DNA of 64,000 nt from Coriobacteriaceae bacterium (GCA_019421015.1 JAHZGC010000016.1:17412-81411), one strand, 5' to 3'. Shown: positions 1 to 8,550, counted from the stretch's first letter. The notes: generated from the letters alone by a model not told the origin. Made by a program: numbers and translations.

Positions 1-305
1 TACGCCACGACGTCCGACGCCGCACCGGTGGTGATCACCACCGAGGCCGCCGTTGCCAACGCCACCATGCCGCTTGCCGTCCACACCAGGAAACGCAGGG
101 GGAAGCCGGCGCGGTTGCGCACGACCCCCGCAAAGGCGACCACCAGCACGAAGCAGCCGGCCAAGGACTGGCACACCAAAGGCGAGAAGACGAGGCCGTT
201 CGAGACCGGGTAAAGAAAGGCGACGAGCGCCTCTTTCCACGCCAAAAAGCACCCAAGCCCAAGGGCCACCGGTAGATTGACCGTTGCGGCAAACCGTTGT
301 GGCAC
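1..305 (-). CDS. N-terminal part of a polytopic membrane protein, probably a membrane LuxR-type regulator
   Basis: The gene runs off the left edge; about 101 codons are visible. I chose the GTG at 305 because a strong AGGGGG ribosome binding site lies about 5 nt upstream on the minus strand. The visible protein starts VPQRFAATVN and has three or more hydrophobic segments (LPVALGLGCFLAW, FSPLVCQSLAGCFVLVVAFAGV, FLVWTASGMVALATAASVVI) separated by short basic loops. This resembles the N-terminal membrane domain of the three complete LuxR-type regulators in this window, and it is divergent from thrC, but the DNA-binding part is outside the window. It could be another multispanning protein. Confidence 0.55.
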   Translation of the reverse strand, partial: MPQRFAATVNLPVALGLGCFLAWKEALVAFLYPVSNGLVFSPLVCQSLAGCFVLVVAFAGVVRNRAGFPLRFLVWTASGMVALATAASVVITTGAASDVVA

Positions 306-314
306 GTCTCCCCC

Positions 315-422
315 TAGAGCAATCCTCAAAACTGCTGCACCAACGTTTCTGCTCGGGATCACGTACCTCGGTACGCCTCACCCTCGTGCGCCTTGGTGCA
401 GCAGTTTTGTGTTCTGCTATAA
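315..422. repeat. Long palindromic intergenic element, family 1 copy 1
   Basis: Perfect 17-nt arms at 327-343 and 393-409 (CAAAACTGCTGC.. and its complement) enclose an inner dyad GTACCTCGGTAC at 363-374. The outer flanks TAGAGC and GCTATAA also pair. It shares its core with copies at 19922-20003, 20709-20814, 52082-52166 and 52184-52266, while the arm sequence differs by locus. Confidence 0.85.
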
Positions 423-431
423 CCGGCCGTC

Positions 432-447
432 CCGTGCGTACGCACGG
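432..447. promoter_or_regulatory. Perfect 16-bp palindrome upstream of thrC
   Basis: CCGTGCGTACGCACGG is an uninterrupted perfect palindrome in the 340-bp gap between the divergent gene at 1-305 and thrC. The lack of a loop argues for a protein-binding site rather than a terminator. Apart from this and the family 1 hairpin, I see nothing else in 306-645 except the thrC ribosome binding site. Confidence 0.4.
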
Positions 448-645
448 TTGTTAATTCTAAACGTTTTTATCCCCGTGTCCCCTCAGAACAAAAGACGCGG
501 TGCGGCCCGAACCGGCTGCGTTGTTTGTCGGGAGGTGCATACGTCCCGCTTCGCGCACACCCCGGCTGCAAATAGGCACGCTACCATAGCGCCATCGGAG
601 CCCAGCGCGCCCACGGGGGCGCCCGCCTGAGTTGGAAGGACTTCC

Positions 646-2184
646 ATGAACACATTCATCGACACGCGCGGCAACGTGGTCGAGCCCTATTCGTTTACCG
701 AGGCCATCGTGTGCGGCATCGCGCCGGGCGGCGGCCTGTTCGTGCCGCAGGCGATCCCAACCTTCTCGGTGGACGCCATCTGCGCCCTGGCCGACCTGCC
801 CTACGCCGAGCGGGCCGCCTTCGTGTACGACGCCTTCGACATCGATGTGGAGCCGGCCGACGTGACCGCGCTCATGGCAGGCGCCTACGGCGACCAGTGG
901 GACGACGAGCGCATCGCCCCGGTCGTGGACCTGGGGGACGGCGCCTACGTGCTCGAGCTGTTCCACGGGCCGACCTCGGCCTTCAAGGACATGGCCCTGC
1001 AGTGCCTCCCCCGCTTCTTTGAGCACGCCACCAACAAGATGCGCGCAGAGGGGACGCTCGACCACGACCACCTGATCCTGGTGGCGACCTCGGGCGACAC
1101 CGGCAAAGCGGCCCTCGAGGGCTTTGCCGACCGAAGCCACGTGGGCATCGCGGTGTTCTACCCCGACGGCGGCGTGAGCGACATCCAGCTGCGCCAGATG
1201 ACCACCCAGCGCGGCGACAACGTGAACGTCTTTGCGGCCCGGGGCGACTTTGACGACTGCCAGACCTCGGTCAAGAAGGCCTTTGGCGACGCCGCGTTCT
1301 GCGACCGGCTCATGGCCGAGCACAACGTGGCCCTCTCGAGCGCGAACTCGATCAACTGGGGACGCCTGATGCCCCAGATCGTGTACTACATGAGCGCCTA
1401 CGCCGATATGGTTGCGAGCGGCGCCATCGAGGCCGGCGACCCCATCGACGTTTGCGTGCCCACCGGCAACTTCGGCAACATCCTGGCCGCCTACTACGCC
1501 AAGCGCATGGGCACCCCCATCGCGCGGCTCATCTGCGCCAGCAACGAGAACAACGTGCTCACCGACTTTATCCAGACCGGCGTCTACGACGTGAGCGACC
1601 GGAAACTGAGCCTCACCCCCTCGCCGAGCATGGACATCCTGGTGAGCTCCAACCTCGAGCGCCAGCTCTTCGAGCTCACCGACCGCGACGCCGAGAAGGT
1701 CGCAGGCTGGATGGGCGAGCTTGCGACCAGGGGCCGCTTTGAGGTGGACGAGCAGACCCGTGCCCGCATGCAGAAGCTCTACGCCGGTGGCTGCGTGAGC
1801 AACGACGACTGCCTGGCCGTAATCGGACGCACCTTTAAGGAGCAGGGCTATCTGGCCGACCCCCACACCGCCGTGGCCCTCGAGGTGGCGCGCCGCAACC
1901 GCAGCGAACGGCCGGTGCTTGTGGCCTCCACCGCCCACTGGGCCAAGTTCGGCCCCAACGTATGGCGCGGCCTGAACGGCGTGAAGGCAGACGAGCCCCT
2001 GCCCGCCGAGGTGGCGGCGCTCACGGGCGTGGAGCTGAACCGCGCCATCGCCGAGGCCACGGGGACCAGCGTGCCGGCCGGGCTCGAGGCGCTGGCAGAG
2101 CTGCCCCGACGCTTCACCGCCGTGGTCGACGCAACCAAGGACGGCGTGGAGACCAGCGTGGAGGGGTGGCTGGCCGAGAAATAG
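646..2184 (+). CDS. thrC: Threonine synthase
   Basis: This 512-residue PLP enzyme converts O-phosphohomoserine to threonine and phosphate, the last step of threonine synthesis in the cytoplasm. The PLP-binding lysine is in the family motif HGPTSAFKDMAL (Lys114), followed by the phosphate-binding SGDTGKAA segment. The N-terminus (MNTFIDTRGN) and the length fit the longer class of bacterial threonine synthases. The ATG at 646 is preceded by GGAAGG at a suitable distance. It stands alone, with a strong terminator just after it, so it is probably monocistronic. No hom or thrB gene is visible nearby. Confidence 0.95.
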   Translation: MNTFIDTRGNVVEPYSFTEAIVCGIAPGGGLFVPQAIPTFSVDAICALADLPYAERAAFVYDAFDIDVEPADVTALMAGAYGDQWDDERIAPVVDLGDGAYVLELFHGPTSAFKDMALQCLPRFFEHATNKMRAEGTLDHDHLILVATSGDTGKAALEGFADRSHVGIAVFYPDGGVSDIQLRQMTTQRGDNVNVFAARGDFDDCQTSVKKAFGDAAFCDRLMAEHNVALSSANSINWGRLMPQIVYYMSAYADMVASGAIEAGDPIDVCVPTGNFGNILAAYYAKRMGTPIARLICASNENNVLTDFIQTGVYDVSDRKLSLTPSPSMDILVSSNLERQLFELTDRDAEKVAGWMGELATRGRFEVDEQTRARMQKLYAGGCVSNDDCLAVIGRTFKEQGYLADPHTAVALEVARRNRSERPVLVASTAHWAKFGPNVWRGLNGVKADEPLPAEVAALTGVELNRAIAEATGTSVPAGLEALAELPRRFTAVVDATKDGVETSVEGWLAEK

Positions 2185-2208
2185 CGTCGAGCCGCTTCTA
2201 TGCACACA

Positions 2209-2245
2209 AAAAAGGGTGTTCTCGTCAGGCGGGGACACCCTTTTT
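2209..2245 (+). terminator. Rho-independent terminator after thrC
   Basis: An AAAAAGGGTGT..ACACCCTTTTT hairpin with a T-run starts 25 nt after the thrC stop codon. It insulates the flavoprotein gene at 2427 from thrC. Confidence 0.85.
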
Positions 2246-2290
2246 CATTTGAGGGCGACCATCTTCTTTTTTTGCTATCTACCAGGCATT

Positions 2291-2330
2291 CCATACGTTT
2301 CGGGTGGTAAGTCCATACGTCGCGTCGGGT
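2291..2330 (+). promoter_or_regulatory. Direct repeats upstream of flavoprotein/cytochrome operon
   Basis: CCATACGT occurs at 2291 and 2313, each followed shortly by CGGGT. The 22-bp spacing is about two helical turns and suits a dimeric activator. The position, about 100-135 bp before the start at 2427, is right for an activator site, but no regulator has been tied to it. Confidence 0.35.
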
Positions 2331-2426
2331 CACAAAAACGTTCTCGCCGGGCCATGATTCGAGACGTCATCAACCCCGTGCAACCAAAGCGCACGGGGCC
2401 CCACGACCTCGATAAGGAGAGACCCC

Positions 2427-4073
2427 ATGGAACTCACCCGCAGGAACTTTGTGGCCGGCACCGCCGTTGCCGGAGCCGCCGCCGCGGCAGCCGTCGTGCG
2501 CCCCGCCTCGGCCCACGCCGCCGTCACCACCGTGCCCGCATGGGACGAGGAGACCGACGTCGTCGTGGTAGGCTACGGCGCCTCGGGCGTGGCCGCCGGC
2601 ATCACGGCCGCCCAGGAGGGCATCGACGCCATCGTGCTCGAGAAGTCCCCTGAGCCCGACGGCGGCAACCTGGGCTGCGCCACCGGCTGCATCCAGACCT
2701 GCATGCGCCCCGACGACGAAGACCAGATGTTCGAGAAGCTCATGCACTTCGACCACGGCGCGAACCCCGACGACGAGACCGAGACCCTCTACCGCACCAT
2801 CATCGAGCAGGAGATGGAGGCCGCCGACTGGCTCGACGACCTTGACGACCTCGAGATCTACTGGGTCTGGCGCGACTACGGCGAGCCCGCAAAGATGACC
2901 GGCGAAGTGGCCTGGTCCGAGCGCGGCGACTCGTCGGGCAGCGAGCTGTGGGGCAACTTCCACGAGATCGCGACCGACATGGGCGTCGACGTGCGCCTGG
3001 GCACCCCGGCCACGCGCCTGGTCCAGAACCCCGACACCAAGGAGATCCTGGGCGTCATCGCCGAGAAGGACGGCGAGGAGATTGCCATCAAGGCGCGCAA
3101 GGCCGTGATTCTGGCCTGCGGCGGCTTTGCCGGCAACCCCCAGATGCAGCAGTACTTCACCGGCTGGGGCGTCCGCTACTGGCCGTGGGGCACCCCCAAC
3201 AACACCGGCGACGGTATCATGATGGCCCAGTCCGCCGGCGCCCAGCTGTGGCACATGTGCGGCTCCGAGATCGGCTCGCCCTGCTACAAGCTGCCCTCCG
3301 AGGAGGTGGGCTGCTCGGTCACGATGCTCGCCGCCGGCCACTACAAGGCCGCCAGCTCGTGGATCTTTGTGAACCGCGCCGGCGAGCGCTTCACCAACGA
3401 GACCGCCGGCATCAGCCACTCGCCGCTGTGGTGCCGCGACCGCACCGTGTGGTTCGACATGGACAAAAGCACGGCCGAGTTCAAGAACCAGCCCTACTGG
3501 ATGGTCTTCGACCAGGCTACCTATGAGTCGGGCCCGCTGTACATCCAGTCGACCAAGGACAACATGGCCGTCTCGTACGCCGGCGTGCACCAGCTGCTCG
3601 GCCAGGAGTGGACCAACGACTGGGCCCAGGAGAAGGGCTGGCTCGTCAAGGCCGATACCCTCGAGGAGCTCGCGGCCAAGATCTGCGGCACCACGCCCGC
3701 CGGCGAGTACATCGAGGGCATCGACCCCGAGGCCCTGAAGGCCACCGTGGCCGCCTACAACGCCACCGCCGCGGCCGGCGAGGGCGACGCCTTCAAGCGC
3801 AACCCCGAGACCTGCGTGGCCCTGGCCGAGGAGGGCCCCTTCTACGCCATCGAGATGGGCATGGGCATCATCAACACCCAGGGCGGCCCCAAGCACAACG
3901 AGCACAACCAGACCCTCGACACCAACAACGAGGTCATCGGCCGTCTCTACAACGTAGGCGAGCTGGGTTCCCTCAACGGCGGCAACTACACGCTGGGCAA
4001 CATCGCCGAGGCCCTGACCACCGGCCACTTCGCCATGCTGCACGCCGGCGAGCTCGAAGACTGGGATGCGTAA
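2427..4073 (+). CDS. Tat-exported FAD-dependent reductase (fumarate/urocanate reductase superfamily)
   Basis: A 548-residue flavoprotein starts with a twin-arginine signal (LTRRNFVAG, then an alanine-rich stretch), so it should act outside the membrane. The FAD-binding VGYGASGVAA fingerprint lies near residue 47, followed by an acidic residue (LEK) for the ribose. The GERFTNET segment aligns with the family's RFxNE region, but the TRD catalytic arginine motif of true fumarate reductases is missing (TAGISH instead), so the substrate is probably not fumarate. A multiheme cytochrome gene starts 3 nt after the stop, so the pair should form a flavocytochrome-like reductase taking electrons from the quinone pool. 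The start follows GGAGAG. The substrate is unknown. Confidence 0.85.
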   Translation: MELTRRNFVAGTAVAGAAAAAAVVRPASAHAAVTTVPAWDEETDVVVVGYGASGVAAGITAAQEGIDAIVLEKSPEPDGGNLGCATGCIQTCMRPDDEDQMFEKLMHFDHGANPDDETETLYRTIIEQEMEAADWLDDLDDLEIYWVWRDYGEPAKMTGEVAWSERGDSSGSELWGNFHEIATDMGVDVRLGTPATRLVQNPDTKEILGVIAEKDGEEIAIKARKAVILACGGFAGNPQMQQYFTGWGVRYWPWGTPNNTGDGIMMAQSAGAQLWHMCGSEIGSPCYKLPSEEVGCSVTMLAAGHYKAASSWIFVNRAGERFTNETAGISHSPLWCRDRTVWFDMDKSTAEFKNQPYWMVFDQATYESGPLYIQSTKDNMAVSYAGVHQLLGQEWTNDWAQEKGWLVKADTLEELAAKICGTTPAGEYIEGIDPEALKATVAAYNATAAAGEGDAFKRNPETCVALAEEGPFYAIEMGMGIINTQGGPKHNEHNQTLDTNNEVIGRLYNVGELGSLNGGNYTLGNIAEALTTGHFAMLHAGELEDWDA

Positions 4074-4076
4074 GCC

Positions 4077-4823
4077 ATGACCGCGCACATAACCAAACAC
4101 CTGGCCGTCACCGCCGGCTGCTTGTGCGTCGTGGCGGCGCTGGGCCTGGGAACCTACGCCCAGGCGGCCAGCGCGCCGGGCAAGGACGGCGACGCCCCGG
4201 CCATCGAATGGACGCCGGAGCTCGACTGTACCGCGACCTGCCACGGCGCGCAGGCCGAAGCCATGGCTAACGAAGATACCCAGGGCGCCCCCGCCCACGG
4301 CTCCTTTGCCTGCGTCTCATGCCACACCGATGAGGAAGGCCTGGTCGAAGGTCATGCCAAGGTGACCGCCGACGATACCAAGAGCCCCAAGCGGCTCAAG
4401 AAGTCCGAGGTGGGATCCGACGGCTGCCTAACCTGCCACCAGGTCACCGACGGCGTGGTGCCGGCCGAGACCTGGGAGGCCCAGGAGGCCGGCGCAGCGG
4501 AGAAACCCGCGGGGCCGGACGCCAGCGAAACCGCCGAGAGCGCCACGGAGGCAGAGAACGCCGAGGCATTAGGCACTGCAGGGACCGTCCCCGCCGTCCC
4601 GGCCTACTCCAGCTCCGCCACGGCCGGCATCGAGTATCTCACCGACGCCAACGGCACCACGGTGAACCCACACGACCTGCCGGTCAACAAGAGCCACGCC
4701 ACGCTGACCTGCGCCACCTGCCATACCATGCACGACGACACCACGCTCGAAGAGACCGCCGTGAAAGCCTGCATCAAGTGCCACCACGACAACGTCTACG
4801 AGTGCTTTACCTGCCACGACTAA
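4077..4823 (+). CDS. Periplasmic-type multiheme c-type cytochrome, electron donor to the flavoprotein
   Basis: A 248-residue protein with an N-terminal signal or anchor segment (LAVTAGCLCVVAALGLGTYAQAA). It has five CXXCH heme sites (CVSCH, CLTCH, CATCH, CIKCH, CFTCH) and one CX3CH site (CTATCH) at the position of the first heme. A low-complexity Ala/Glu/Pro linker of about 50 residues separates the third and fourth sites. The C-terminal ending with HHDNVYEC is shared with the cytochrome at 51102-51749, so the two are paralogues. It probably passes electrons from membrane quinol to the flavoprotein encoded immediately upstream, as the heme domain of flavocytochrome c3 does within one chain. 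Confidence 0.88.
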   Translation: MTAHITKHLAVTAGCLCVVAALGLGTYAQAASAPGKDGDAPAIEWTPELDCTATCHGAQAEAMANEDTQGAPAHGSFACVSCHTDEEGLVEGHAKVTADDTKSPKRLKKSEVGSDGCLTCHQVTDGVVPAETWEAQEAGAAEKPAGPDASETAESATEAENAEALGTAGTVPAVPAYSSSATAGIEYLTDANGTTVNPHDLPVNKSHATLTCATCHTMHDDTTLEETAVKACIKCHHDNVYECFTCHD

Positions 4824-4950
4824 GGCGTCCGATAACCACCCACGAGGCGCGCGGGCTCTCGGCGCACCTCCGCCGTCTTTCGCGTTTGCGTCCAAACGCC
4901 CCTTTTGCTGGCATAAATTGACGACCGTGAACGACCGGCTGTCCCTCCGT

Positions 4951-4980
4951 GGGGGTGCTTCGCAGGTACGAGGCACCCCC
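4951..4980. terminator. Hairpin after the cytochrome gene
   Basis: A GGGGGTGCTTCG/CGAGGCACCCCC stem-loop is followed by a pyrimidine-rich GTCCCTTCTTT tail, 128 nt after the cytochrome stop. It is a plausible terminator for the operon that ends at 4823. Confidence 0.6.
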
Positions 4981-5158
4981 GTCCCTTCTTTAGCCAATAA
5001 AACCGCAGGATGGCGCGAGGTCTCAGCGATGAGGCTGGTTTTATCAATTCTGCAAGTCGTTCACGCCCGTCGATTTTTGCCAGAAGGGGCCTGCCTGTCT
5101 TGCGAACACGCCTTGGGCCTGAGCTCAACAAGCACCCGTCATCCATCGGGTGCGGTAT

Positions 5159-5384
5159 GTTGGACGAGATCGTGGCTTTGCGACACGGAGGCCAAGCCGT
5201 TGGATGGGCTGCGAGCTTTGCGACTCACTTTTAAAGTAATACAAAAACTATGTTAGTATCACTGCAGGTATATGACGTACCGCGAATCGCGTCGCCTTGA
5301 CATCCCAACAAAACCACGTCGCAAAGTTCTCGTTCCTGTCACGGACACCCCCGGCCGAGTCGCAAAGCTCCAATCTCGGCCAAG
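5159..5384. repeat. Nested inverted array of four 26-nt half-sites, about 41-nt period
   Basis: Two forward half-sites (5159-5184, 5199-5224) and two reverse ones (5318-5343, 5359-5384) each end in CTTTGCGAC, or its complement, at the same offset. Both forward copies begin GTTGGA. Start-to-start distances are 40 and 41 nt, and the two pairs face each other across an AT-rich centre. The array fills the convergent gap between the cytochrome and the LuxR gene and has the same geometry as 44885-45119. Nothing coding is supported in 4824-5479. Confidence 0.75.
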
Positions 5385-5479
5385 CCCACGTTCCCGGGGC
5401 CCCAGACTGCCAAATACCCTAAGATTCCCGACATTCCGCCTCCCCCGCAGCCAAACGGTGGTGGCCGCCCATTCCGGGC

Positions 5480-6901
5480 TCATTCCAGGCCGTCCACCAG
5501 CTCCAGAAGCTCGTCGCGGCTATGAATGCCCATGCGCGCGTAGAGCTGCTGCAGGTACCAGCGCACGGTGTTCTCGGAGATACCGATCTGCTCGGCGATG
5601 CGCCGCTTGCTGTTGCCGCGATAAAACAGCATGAGGATCTGGAACTCGCGGTCGTTGAGGGCATACCGCAAACGCAGGGCAGTGTGGTCGGAGGCCTCGC
5701 GGGGCACCTCTACAGCGGGCACCTGAGCCAGCTCCTCAGACTCACCCAGACTTCGGGCCGTGGCAAAGAAGCAGCTTGTCAAAAACGCCAGCACACACAG
5801 GGCCGTCAGGTACACCAGATCGGCGCCCAGCGTGATAAAACCAAAGGTGCGCACGAGCCACGCATAGCCCACGATGCCTGCAATCACCGAGAGCTCGTAG
5901 GCCCCGCGCCCCACGCCGTACACGAACCACGGACTGCGGCCGGTCACCGCCGCCAGCTTGAGGCAGGTCAAAAACAGCAGCATGAGCACCATGTTGCGCG
6001 CCGTCGACACCAGCGCGTACGAGACCAGCGTGTCGAGGCCGCCAATGAACCAGACCCCCAGCAGCACGAAGACGCCCACCAGCATGAGCACCTTGAACAC
6101 GGGCTCGTAGGTGGCGGCGTGGCTGCCCGACTGCACCGCGAGCCACACCATGAGCACCAGAGGCAACAAGGCGCGCAGACCGTAGTTGAGCAGCACGATG
6201 CCGGCACTGTGGTCGGAGGCATGGATGCTGTCTTGCAGCACGCTGAACACAAAGCCGTTGCCAAAGACCAGCGCGTACACCACGATCTGCACCACGAGCA
6301 CCACAATCTTGCCCACGCTCGCCGCAGCGGTCGGGGCCGCAGGGCACTCTTGGCCAGACCCCGCAGTGCCCAGGCGCAAGCAGAGACGAACGGCCGCCAC
6401 AGAGACCACCGGCAGCGCCGCGCCCGCCATCAACGCCAAGGGCAGCCATAGGTCGATCAGCATCTTGAAGAGCAGGCAGCCCAACGCTCCCAGTGAAAAC
6501 CCCAGCAGCACGTAGCAGAAGCCGTTGCGCAACGGAACTTGGCACAGCGCATAGAACCAGGCCGCAAAGCACCACCCCATGCCCACACCGGCCAGCGCCC
6601 CAAGCACCAGGGCGTACGGGCCCTGCACCATCCAGGGGAGAAGCCCCGCAAGGGGCAGCGCAACCATAGGAGCCGCAAAGGCGACGTCGCATGCCGCAGG
6701 CCACGCACCGCGCCGGCACAACCCCACCAACGCCAGCACAAACAGGCAGCCCAGCATCCCTGCATGAAACGCCAGCTGAAACGGTTGCTCGGAGCAGACC
6801 ACACCCGAACTCAGGATATACATCCACGTCTGTGGAAAAACGAGACCCAGAAAGGCCAGGTGCCCCCGCGTGGCAAAAAGCTGCCGCATGTATGTACGCA
6901 C
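5480..6901 (-). CDS. Membrane-bound LuxR-family transcriptional regulator
   Basis: The 473-residue protein has about 12 predicted transmembrane segments (for example MVALPLAGLLPWMVQGPYAL, ARNMVLMLLFLTCLKLAAV) followed by a C-terminal LuxR helix-turn-helix (LNDREFQILMLFYRGNSKRRIAEQ.., ending near SRDELLELV). Such fusions of a transporter-like membrane domain to a LuxR DNA-binding domain are abundant in Coriobacteriia. I chose GTG 6901 because GGGGAGG lies 5 nt upstream; an ATG four codons later (6889) has no site at normal spacing. It is divergent from pepT and convergent with the cytochrome operon. Its ligand and targets are unknown; it may control one of the nearby reductase genes. Confidence 0.85.
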   Translation of the reverse strand: MRTYMRQLFATRGHLAFLGLVFPQTWMYILSSGVVCSEQPFQLAFHAGMLGCLFVLALVGLCRRGAWPAACDVAFAAPMVALPLAGLLPWMVQGPYALVLGALAGVGMGWCFAAWFYALCQVPLRNGFCYVLLGFSLGALGCLLFKMLIDLWLPLALMAGAALPVVSVAAVRLCLRLGTAGSGQECPAAPTAAASVGKIVVLVVQIVVYALVFGNGFVFSVLQDSIHASDHSAGIVLLNYGLRALLPLVLMVWLAVQSGSHAATYEPVFKVLMLVGVFVLLGVWFIGGLDTLVSYALVSTARNMVLMLLFLTCLKLAAVTGRSPWFVYGVGRGAYELSVIAGIVGYAWLVRTFGFITLGADLVYLTALCVLAFLTSCFFATARSLGESEELAQVPAVEVPREASDHTALRLRYALNDREFQILMLFYRGNSKRRIAEQIGISENTVRWYLQQLYARMGIHSRDELLELVDGLE

Positions 6902-7141
6902 GCCCGCCTCCCCTTTTCTCGCACCACTCACCCGCATCAAGCGCCGCCCCCCTGTGCCCCATAGTACAACGGGACAGCGCCCCGGCGCTAAAAGAACAGC
7001 AACGGGCCGGCGGAGCACATCGGGGGCACAACCCGGGCCGTACCTCGAACGCCCCACATGCAGGATATATCCGGAGGCACCCTCCCCAACAGGTGTATCA
7101 TGACAGCCGGCAATCCCCATCGTCGAAAAGGAGCCCGCCCC

Positions 7142-8380
7142 ATGAGCGACGTCATCGAACGCCTCGACCGCTACGCCCGCGTAGCCACCCCCTCCGACCC
7201 GGCCAACGAGGCCTGCGTGCCCTCGAACCCCGAGGAGCACGACCTCGCCCGCCTGCTCGCCGAGGAGCTGCGCGCGCTCGGCATTGCCGACGCCGAGGCC
7301 GACGAGCACGCCTACGTCATCGGCCACGTGCCCGCTTCGGCCGGCTGCGAGAATCTTCCGTGCCTGGGCCTTCTTGCCCACATCGACGCCAGCCCCGACG
7401 CTCCGGCCCACAACGTGGACCCGCGCCTGGTGACCTACGAGGGCGGTGAGCTGGTGCTGGGCGAGGTCGGCGGCAAGGTCATCAGCCTCACCGAGGAGAA
7501 CACCCCCGGCCTTGGCAAGCTCGTGGGCAAGCAGCTCATGGTCACCGACGGCTCCACCCTGCTGGCCGCTGACGACAAGGCCGGCGTGGCCGAGATCATG
7601 GCCCTCGTGGCGCTGCTCCAGGCCGATCCCGCGATTCCCCACCCGCCCATCGCCGTGTGCTTTGCCCCCGACGAGGAGATCGGCCACGGCTGCGCCCTGC
7701 TCGACCTTGACAAGTTCGGTGCCGCCTACGCCTACACCCTCGACGGCGCCGAGATCGGCGGCGTGGAGTACGAGTGCTTTAACGCCGCCAGCGTCACGGT
7801 GACCGTGCGCGGCCACGAGATTCACCCCGGCAGCGCCAAGGACATCATGATCAACTCGCTCCACGTGTTCGAGGAGTTCGACGCCATGCTCCCCGCCTGG
7901 GAGCGCCCCGAGCACACCGACGGCTACGACGGTTTCTTCCACCTGTGCGACGTGCAGGGCACCTGCGTGGAGACCACGGCCCACTACATCATCCGCGACC
8001 ACGACGCCGCCAAGTTCGAGCAGAAGAAGCAGCTGGTCAAAGACGCCGCCGACCTGCTCAACAAGCGCTGGGATAAGCCCCGCGTGACCGTTGAGGTGCG
8101 CGACCAGTACCGCAACATGGCCGAGGTCGTGGAGCCCCACAAGCACCTGATCGACAACGCCTACGCCGCGTTCCGCACCATCGGCGTCGAGCCCTTCACG
8201 CTGCCCATCCGCGGCGGCACCGACGGCTCGCAGCTCTCGTTCCGCGGCCTGCCCTGCCCCAACCTCTCGACCGGCGGCCAGAACTACCACAGCGTGCGCG
8301 AGTTCGTGGTGGTCGACGAGGTCGAGGGCATGGTCGACTTCCTGGTCGAACTCTGCAAGCTCTACGCCCAGGAGCAGTAG
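7142..8380 (+). CDS. pepT: Peptidase T (tripeptide aminopeptidase)
   Basis: A 412-residue M20-family metallopeptidase that removes N-terminal residues from tripeptides in the cytoplasm. The metal-site motifs are in the expected order: GLLAHIDASPDAPAHN (zinc histidine), LLAADDKAG (bridging aspartate) and PDEEIGHG (catalytic and ligand glutamates), with the dimerisation domain between. The length is typical for PepT. ATG 7142 has AAGGAG 9 nt upstream. It is followed by a clear terminator, so it is monocistronic, and it fits an asaccharolytic, amino-acid-using lifestyle. Confidence 0.93.
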   Translation: MSDVIERLDRYARVATPSDPANEACVPSNPEEHDLARLLAEELRALGIADAEADEHAYVIGHVPASAGCENLPCLGLLAHIDASPDAPAHNVDPRLVTYEGGELVLGEVGGKVISLTEENTPGLGKLVGKQLMVTDGSTLLAADDKAGVAEIMALVALLQADPAIPHPPIAVCFAPDEEIGHGCALLDLDKFGAAYAYTLDGAEIGGVEYECFNAASVTVTVRGHEIHPGSAKDIMINSLHVFEEFDAMLPAWERPEHTDGYDGFFHLCDVQGTCVETTAHYIIRDHDAAKFEQKKQLVKDAADLLNKRWDKPRVTVEVRDQYRNMAEVVEPHKHLIDNAYAAFRTIGVEPFTLPIRGGTDGSQLSFRGLPCPNLSTGGQNYHSVREFVVVDEVEGMVDFLVELCKLYAQEQ

Positions 8381-8421
8381 CATCTCGGCACGGCAGGCGC
8401 CCCCCAACCAACCGCATACGG

Positions 8422-8466
8422 CGGAGAAGCCCCCAAGGTAGCAAGGGCTTCTCCGTCGCTTTTTGA
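8422..8466 (+). terminator. Rho-independent terminator after pepT
   Basis: A perfect 11-bp stem CGGAGAAGCCC/GGGCTTCTCCG with a 12-nt loop is followed by TCGCTTTTT, 41 nt after the pepT stop. Confidence 0.9.
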
Positions 8467-8550
8467 TGCGAGCCGGCCTTTCGCCTGCCAACTATCTACG
8501 ACATCGCCTTTGCCGGCATCGTGCGGCTTTTGGGAGACGAGGCATGACCT

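Noticed and set aside
306..645. Threonine attenuator or riboswitch upstream of thrC
   Set aside because: No Thr/Ile-rich leader peptide or known riboswitch core was seen. The main structure there is the family 1 hairpin, which also occurs before unrelated genes.
457..2238. Very long minus-strand open frame opposite thrC
   Set aside because: It is a shadow of thrC. The composition (His/Gly/Val-rich, no domains) is that of an antisense frame in GC-rich DNA. The same applies to the long frames opposite the genes at 2427, 8633, 12031, 14339, 27418 and 57587.
5010..5256. Short plus-strand frames between the cytochrome and LuxR genes
   Set aside because: Compositionally random, without ribosome binding sites, and overlapping the repeat array.
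6902..8491. The extended N-terminal part of the minus-strand frame that ends at 5480
   Set aside because: The frame is open to 8491, but everything before 6901 lies opposite pepT and has no domain sense. The GTG at 6901 has a proper ribosome binding site and begins the membrane domain.
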